Below, piece after piece: positions 60,612-64,000 of a DNA stretch of 64,000 bases. The DNA is from WVZH01 sp034430895 (GTDB lineage: Bacteria; Chloroflexota; Anaerolineae; Anaerolineales; E44-bin32): assembly GCA_034430895.1 (NCBI GenBank), contig DAOUDW010000035.1, positions 62,001 to 126,000 of the forward strand. Direction: 5' to 3'. A program made the position numbers and the translations under genes. The notes under the pieces were generated by a model. That model was not told where the DNA came from. It saw nothing but the letters and a program-made list of their open reading frames with translations, and made no database searches. Each line of letters starts with the position of its first letter. The first letter of the stretch is position 1.

Positions 60612-61226
60612 TTATATTTCCCTCGTTTCTGATGGATCGACACCCTGGATCATCAATAAATATCCCATAACAAGCGCGATACCGATATGTACACACGCCA
60701 GCAATCCTACCACCGCCAAAGATGGTTCAATCAAACTGTAGGTTATTTCGAAACCGGATAAAAGTGTCAGCAGACCAATGCCCACGCGCATTGGTTCTTC
60801 ACATAATCCCAAATGAAGAAAACTTAGACAAACCAGCAGGGCTGTACCCAGACCTACTTCAGGAGCGATGCCTTCAAGATTTATCAGATTTACAGCGCCA
60901 AGACCGATAGCGACGAGCGTGACCAATAACACTGCAATGATTCGAAAAAAACTATTGAACGGGATTGTCCTTGATTCTCCAATATCAAATTTCCCGTCTG
61001 TATTTCTTATGCAGATTAAGAATATCGCACAGGCGGCCATTCCTGCGAGCCATTTCGAACCTGCGATTTGCATGTTAAGCGTGGACGATATCAGCAGGGC
61101 AACAAAGACATACTGCACGGCCAGTATCAATACCAACAATCGTCGATCGTCGAGCAGCACGATCAAACCACCAGTTATCCCTAAACCGATCACCGCTATC
61201 TGGATCCAAATATCCGCTGTGATCAT
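60612..61226 (-). CDS. Multi-pass membrane protein in the antiporter-like cluster
   Basis: This protein of about 204 residues has six to seven membrane helices (e.g. IAVIGLGITGGLIVLL, IIAVLLVTLVAIGLGAVNLI and LLACVHIGIALVMGYLLMI). The start at 61226 is chosen because GAGGA lies 6 nt upstream and the ATG overlaps the preceding stop (ATGA). By position it corresponds to the small subunits of hydrogenase-4/Mrp-like clusters, but no specific family motif was recognised. Confidence 0.65.
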   Translation of the reverse strand: MITADIWIQIAVIGLGITGGLIVLLDDRRLLVLILAVQYVFVALLISSTLNMQIAGSKWLAGMAACAIFLICIRNTDGKFDIGESRTIPFNSFFRIIAVLLVTLVAIGLGAVNLINLEGIAPEVGLGTALLVCLSFLHLGLCEEPMRVGIGLLTLLSGFEITYSLIEPSLAVVGLLACVHIGIALVMGYLLMIQGVDPSETREI

Positions 61227-62782
61227 GCAATTCCTCGCACGCCCAAATAAGTGAGCAACAATATTACGACAATCCACAACATTGCGCCCTCTCCTTCTAA
61301 CGCATCGCTTGCTCCACAGGCTACTCTCATTATCGCCCTACCGATTAACGCAAATAGACGTACAATGGGACCCATATCGAACCAGGCTAGAAGTCTTCCC
61401 CAACGATCTACGTCTCTCATTGGAAGTTTTCGTATCGCCAGTGTGAACACCACGGCCAAACCACCTATTACGAGAAACCCAATGAATCCGATAAGTGTAA
61501 CCTCGTCAAACATTCTCAATCCAAGTCCGATTAAAACAACGACCGGGAAACTTAAACCAACGCCATACATAAAGCGGACCGAGCTTTCGGCAGTTAGCCA
61601 CCTTACAGAAGGTAAATTTAAATAACGCAAGGTTCCCATACCCAACAAAACCATACCGATGATGCCAATGACAACTTTAATAATAGAACTTAGGCCTGTG
61701 ATCGAAACGATCATGTTCGTCAACACTACCCCACCTGGCGTCCATGGGCAGCCGGCGATAATAATTGCGTATAAAATCGGCCATATCCGGTGAGGCGGCG
61801 AGAATATTTCAATTGAGTAGAACACCCCTCCGATTAGAATCAATAAAGTACCCACGGCTGTGATCACACTGGCATCGCCAGGACTTAAACTGGCAACAAA
61901 AATACCCAATCCGGAAATTGCCAATATAAAAGCTTGTTGAACTCTTGATTCGTCACGATCGAATACCCATTGCACACCGCCAATCAACAAAGTTAATCCA
62001 CCTGCCAGACTCAGCCATGGCACGACATCCTCGGGCACACCGTTGTCGAAAACTCTGGCAAGCAATGCAAAAGCTGCTCCTGCCGGTAATAATTTTTGTA
62101 AAATTTCTATTCCGTGTCGTTCAGTCGGATAAGACACTGCCCCAAATTGGAACTGGAAGAACCCTAGTCGCAACATGGCCGCCAATGCGAGGAATAATAC
62201 AGAACCAGATGAAACGAATGAACCTGTTAAGGAGCTGTTCCCGCCCTCTGATATATTTATCATCGCAGCCAGCAGAATCATGATCAAACTTGCTCCATCG
62301 ATCGATAAACGGGGTATCAAGGATGAAATACGGCTTTCTCGATCGAACAAATCAAGCATTACGACGATCGACACCACGTCCATTAACATCCATGTCATCG
62401 CAAATGTGAGTATGTTTCCTGACAACATCGATACAATCGGAGATGCTGAATAAATCAACAACAATGCTTGCCTGCGAGTTTTCATTTTATATCTTGCAGG
62501 GTGTGTGAGTACGATTACTAATAGTAGCGTTGTAGAAGCATATACGAATGGCCAACTTATCGAATCAAGCTTTAACTCAATCTGCGATATAAATAATGAT
62601 TCTGGTCTCCATACCGATACTTCGTATACATCGGGAATGATTGTAATCAAAGCCAAACTGAGCAACCAAACAAGCAATGCCGTGGATGTCGAAATTGTCC
62701 AGCCAATTCGAGCCGGCCGATTTCGAACGTACCATGTTGCGATAGCGCCAAGAAGTAAAATGATGATTGTTAAAAATACCAT
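61223..62782 (-). CDS. Complex-I/Mrp antiporter-like membrane subunit (NuoL/M-like, divergent)
   Basis: This protein of about 519 residues has roughly fourteen membrane helices. In the channel region the family consensus KS.QFPLH.WLPDAM..PTP is reduced to MLRLGFFQFQFGAVSYPTERHG. Arg replaces the usual Lys, and WLP is missing. The ATG at 62782 follows GAGGTG closely; a GTG two codons upstream (62788) is the alternative. It is the first gene of the cluster. Its upstream region shares the divergent interval with hisS. Confidence 0.7.
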   Translation of the reverse strand: MVFLTIIILLLGAIATWYVRNRPARIGWTISTSTALLVWLLSLALITIIPDVYEVSVWRPESLFISQIELKLDSISWPFVYASTTLLLVIVLTHPARYKMKTRRQALLLIYSASPIVSMLSGNILTFAMTWMLMDVVSIVVMLDLFDRESRISSLIPRLSIDGASLIMILLAAMINISEGGNSSLTGSFVSSGSVLFLALAAMLRLGFFQFQFGAVSYPTERHGIEILQKLLPAGAAFALLARVFDNGVPEDVVPWLSLAGGLTLLIGGVQWVFDRDESRVQQAFILAISGLGIFVASLSPGDASVITAVGTLLILIGGVFYSIEIFSPPHRIWPILYAIIIAGCPWTPGGVVLTNMIVSITGLSSIIKVVIGIIGMVLLGMGTLRYLNLPSVRWLTAESSVRFMYGVGLSFPVVVLIGLGLRMFDEVTLIGFIGFLVIGGLAVVFTLAIRKLPMRDVDRWGRLLAWFDMGPIVRLFALIGRAIMRVACGASDALEGEGAMLWIVVILLLTYLGVRGIA

Positions 62783-62943
62783 TCCCACCTCAAGATCTTT
62801 CGATCTTTCTTCAACCTGGCAACAAGCATACCATGGCTGGCTTCAAGGTAGTTAATCTTCATCTTATCGAATCCGTAGAAAAACTATCTATGAAATTCTC
62901 ATTCTACAAATAGAAACTTTTCGATATGGCTCACTCAATGTGC

Positions 62944-62949
62944 TATAAT
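62944..62949 (+). promoter_or_regulatory. -10 element of hisS
   Basis: TATAAT is preceded by no convincing -35. The predicted start near 62956 gives a leader of about 170 nt before the hisS ATG. Confidence 0.5.
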
Positions 62950-63069
62950 CTTGTCCGTGATTTCTCGTCGCTCTCGGAAATCTTTCTACCCATCGAGGCA
63001 TCATTACTGTTATGAGGAGAATTGATCGGGAAAAAATCCCCGCCCTACTCGTAATATTTTAATGCATTC

Positions 63070-63101
63070 AAAGACGGCGTGGGGAACACCACGCCGTCTT
63101 T
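63070..63101 (+). terminator. Terminator-like hairpin in the hisS leader (possible attenuator)
   Basis: AAAGACGGCGTGG (63070-63082) pairs perfectly with CCACGCCGTCTTT (63089-63101) with a 6-nt loop, followed by T. It ends 25 nt before the hisS ATG, downstream of a promoter. A terminator in the leader suggests regulated read-through. No T-box or His codon run was found. Confidence 0.55.
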
Positions 63102-63126
63102 TAGGTTATTGATCGGGAGATACAAC

Positions 63127-64000
63127 ATGTCCACGATTACTGCAGTAAAAGGCACCCGGGATTTTTACCCGTCCGACATGGCATTCCATGATTGGCTATT
63201 TGATACCATTCGTTCAGTATCGGAACAATTTGGCTATCAAAAGTATGATGGCCCATACCTTGAAAGAATGGCATTGTATGCTGCGAAGTCCGGTGAAGAG
63301 TTAGTCAACGAACAATCATTCGTATTTGAAGATCGCGGCGGCGATATGGTTGCATTACGTCCGGAACTGACCCCCACGCTTGCTCGCATGGTTGCGGCTC
63401 GCAGCCGCCAATTAATCCAGCCGATTCGATGGTGGTCTTTTGGACCTTTTTGGCGCTACGAACGTCCCCAGAAAGGGCGTACGCGTGAGTTCTTCCAATG
63501 GAACGTCGATCTTCTCGGCATCGTCTCTCCTCAGGCAGATGCCGAACTCGCCGCCATCTCGGCCACGTTCTTTCGAGCGGTCGGTCTATCTCCTCAAATG
63601 ATACGCTTGCAAATCAACAATCGTCGTCTTATGGACGCAAAATTGGAGTCGGTCGGGATCGCTATGGAGAATCGCCCTGCCGTCTTTCGTCTCATCGATC
63701 GCAAGGAGAAAATGGACGATCGCGCCTGGCAAGATAAAGCGAAATCGATTGGTATCGACAAGGATCAATTTTCCGTTTTGTGCAACATTCTCGCAGACAA
63801 AGATGCATGGAAGGATTTTGATGAACTCCGCGAGTTTTTCGATTCTGTCGAAATGATGGGCGTGGCCGATTACTTCGAATATGATCCCAAGGTCATTCGC
63901 GGATTGGATTACTACACAGGAACCGTGTTTGAAGCACGGGACGCATCCGGCGAAGAGCGTGCGATTCTGGGTGGCGGTCGCTACGACAACCTCGTTGCCG
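63127..64000 (+). CDS. hisS: Histidyl-tRNA synthetase (partial, cut by window end)
   Basis: 291 codons are visible and the 3' end is missing. Class II motifs: N-terminal VKGTRDFYPSDM, motif 1 region KYDGPYLERMALYAAKSGEE, motif 2 FRYERPQKGRTREFFQWNVDLLG (here FWRYERPQKGR), and the His-specific GLDYYTG followed by GGGRYDNL. The SD GGGAG lies 8 nt before the ATG. It charges tRNA-His with histidine. Confidence 0.96.
   Translation, partial: MSTITAVKGTRDFYPSDMAFHDWLFDTIRSVSEQFGYQKYDGPYLERMALYAAKSGEELVNEQSFVFEDRGGDMVALRPELTPTLARMVAARSRQLIQPIRWWSFGPFWRYERPQKGRTREFFQWNVDLLGIVSPQADAELAAISATFFRAVGLSPQMIRLQINNRRLMDAKLESVGIAMENRPAVFRLIDRKEKMDDRAWQDKAKSIGIDKDQFSVLCNILADKDAWKDFDELREFFDSVEMMGVADYFEYDPKVIRGLDYYTGTVFEARDASGEERAILGGGRYDNLVA

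Noticed and set aside
63012..63062. 16-codon frame in the hisS leader (MRRIDREKIPALLVIF)
   Set aside because: It has no Shine-Dalgarno and no histidine codons, so it is not a His attenuation leader peptide.
62956..63126. T-box riboswitch in the hisS leader
   Set aside because: The conserved antiterminator bulge sequence and a His specifier loop could not be found. Only a terminator-like hairpin is supported.
1..64000. CRISPR array, insertion sequence or prophage
   Set aside because: No regularly spaced direct repeats, transposase or phage structural genes were recognised on either strand. The lone tyrosine recombinase is not enough to call an element.

Overview
The window is a bacterial chromosome segment of moderate G+C. 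It is probably from the phylum Chloroflexota, class Anaerolineae or a relative. That placement is an inference from gene content: FHA/winged-helix and Ser/Thr kinase signalling proteins, a Rab-like GTPase with a roadblock-like partner, an SBP-VWA/SBP-OmpA/PspA cluster, TrmFO, SelB and GlpABC together. No rRNA or phylogenetic marker was compared. No phage, insertion sequence or CRISPR array was recognised. The only mobile-type gene is a lone tyrosine recombinase (26191-27174).

Layout. 1-130: tRNA-Leu(GAG). 135-2726: a polar amino-acid ABC transporter with a strong terminator hairpin between the binding-protein gene and the permease gene. 2907-19433: about 16 kb of genes all on the minus strand. 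They run rpoN, PAS/GAF histidine kinase, sigma-54 activator, small membrane protein, a 1721-residue TPR protein, a TPR + C25/caspase-like protease, a TIM-barrel-like protein, an FtsZ homologue, two small proteins and an LCP-like protein. 19530-23208: trmFO, an M28 peptidase and hflX on the plus strand. 23336-24626: the Rab-like GTPase and its partner. 24949-27174: a secreted repeat protein and the recombinase. 27542-32526: a four-gene operon (SBP-OmpA, SBP-VWA, PspA, coiled-coil membrane protein). 32573-36210: arginine-decarboxylase-like enzyme, dual-receiver HD-GYP protein and a small protein. 36310-39310: ctpA-type protease, smpB, an unknown gene and tmRNA. 39379-43910: FHA regulator, Ser/Thr kinase and GH3 hydrolase. 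43991-50633: CoA-transferase subunit, glycerophosphodiesterase, AAA+ ATPase, glycosyltransferase, recJ and fmt. 50669-57765: GNAT, glpABC, histidine phosphatase and selB. 57991-62782: coiled-coil protein and a three-gene complex-I-antiporter-like module. 63127-end: hisS, cut by the window edge.

The strongest candidate for an undescribed system is 3730-19433. Two sigma-54 promoter motifs, each TGGCAC-N5-TTGCA, lie on the minus strand at 19488-19503 (upstream of rpoN) and 14806-14821 (upstream of the effector genes). The activator encoded between them has no DNA-binding domain. The locus therefore looks like a self-contained, auto-amplified sigma-54 switch. It would drive a giant TPR scaffold, a caspase-fold protease with an intact His/Cys pair, and an FtsZ homologue whose T7 catalytic Asp is His. 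The sigma-54 protein also carries a zinc-ribbon insert. The motifs are read directly from the sequence; the function is inference.

A second candidate is the PspA-centred operon at 27542-32526. A recurring feature is a -10 hexamer ending 6-7 nt before a start codon at six genes, which suggests leaderless transcription.
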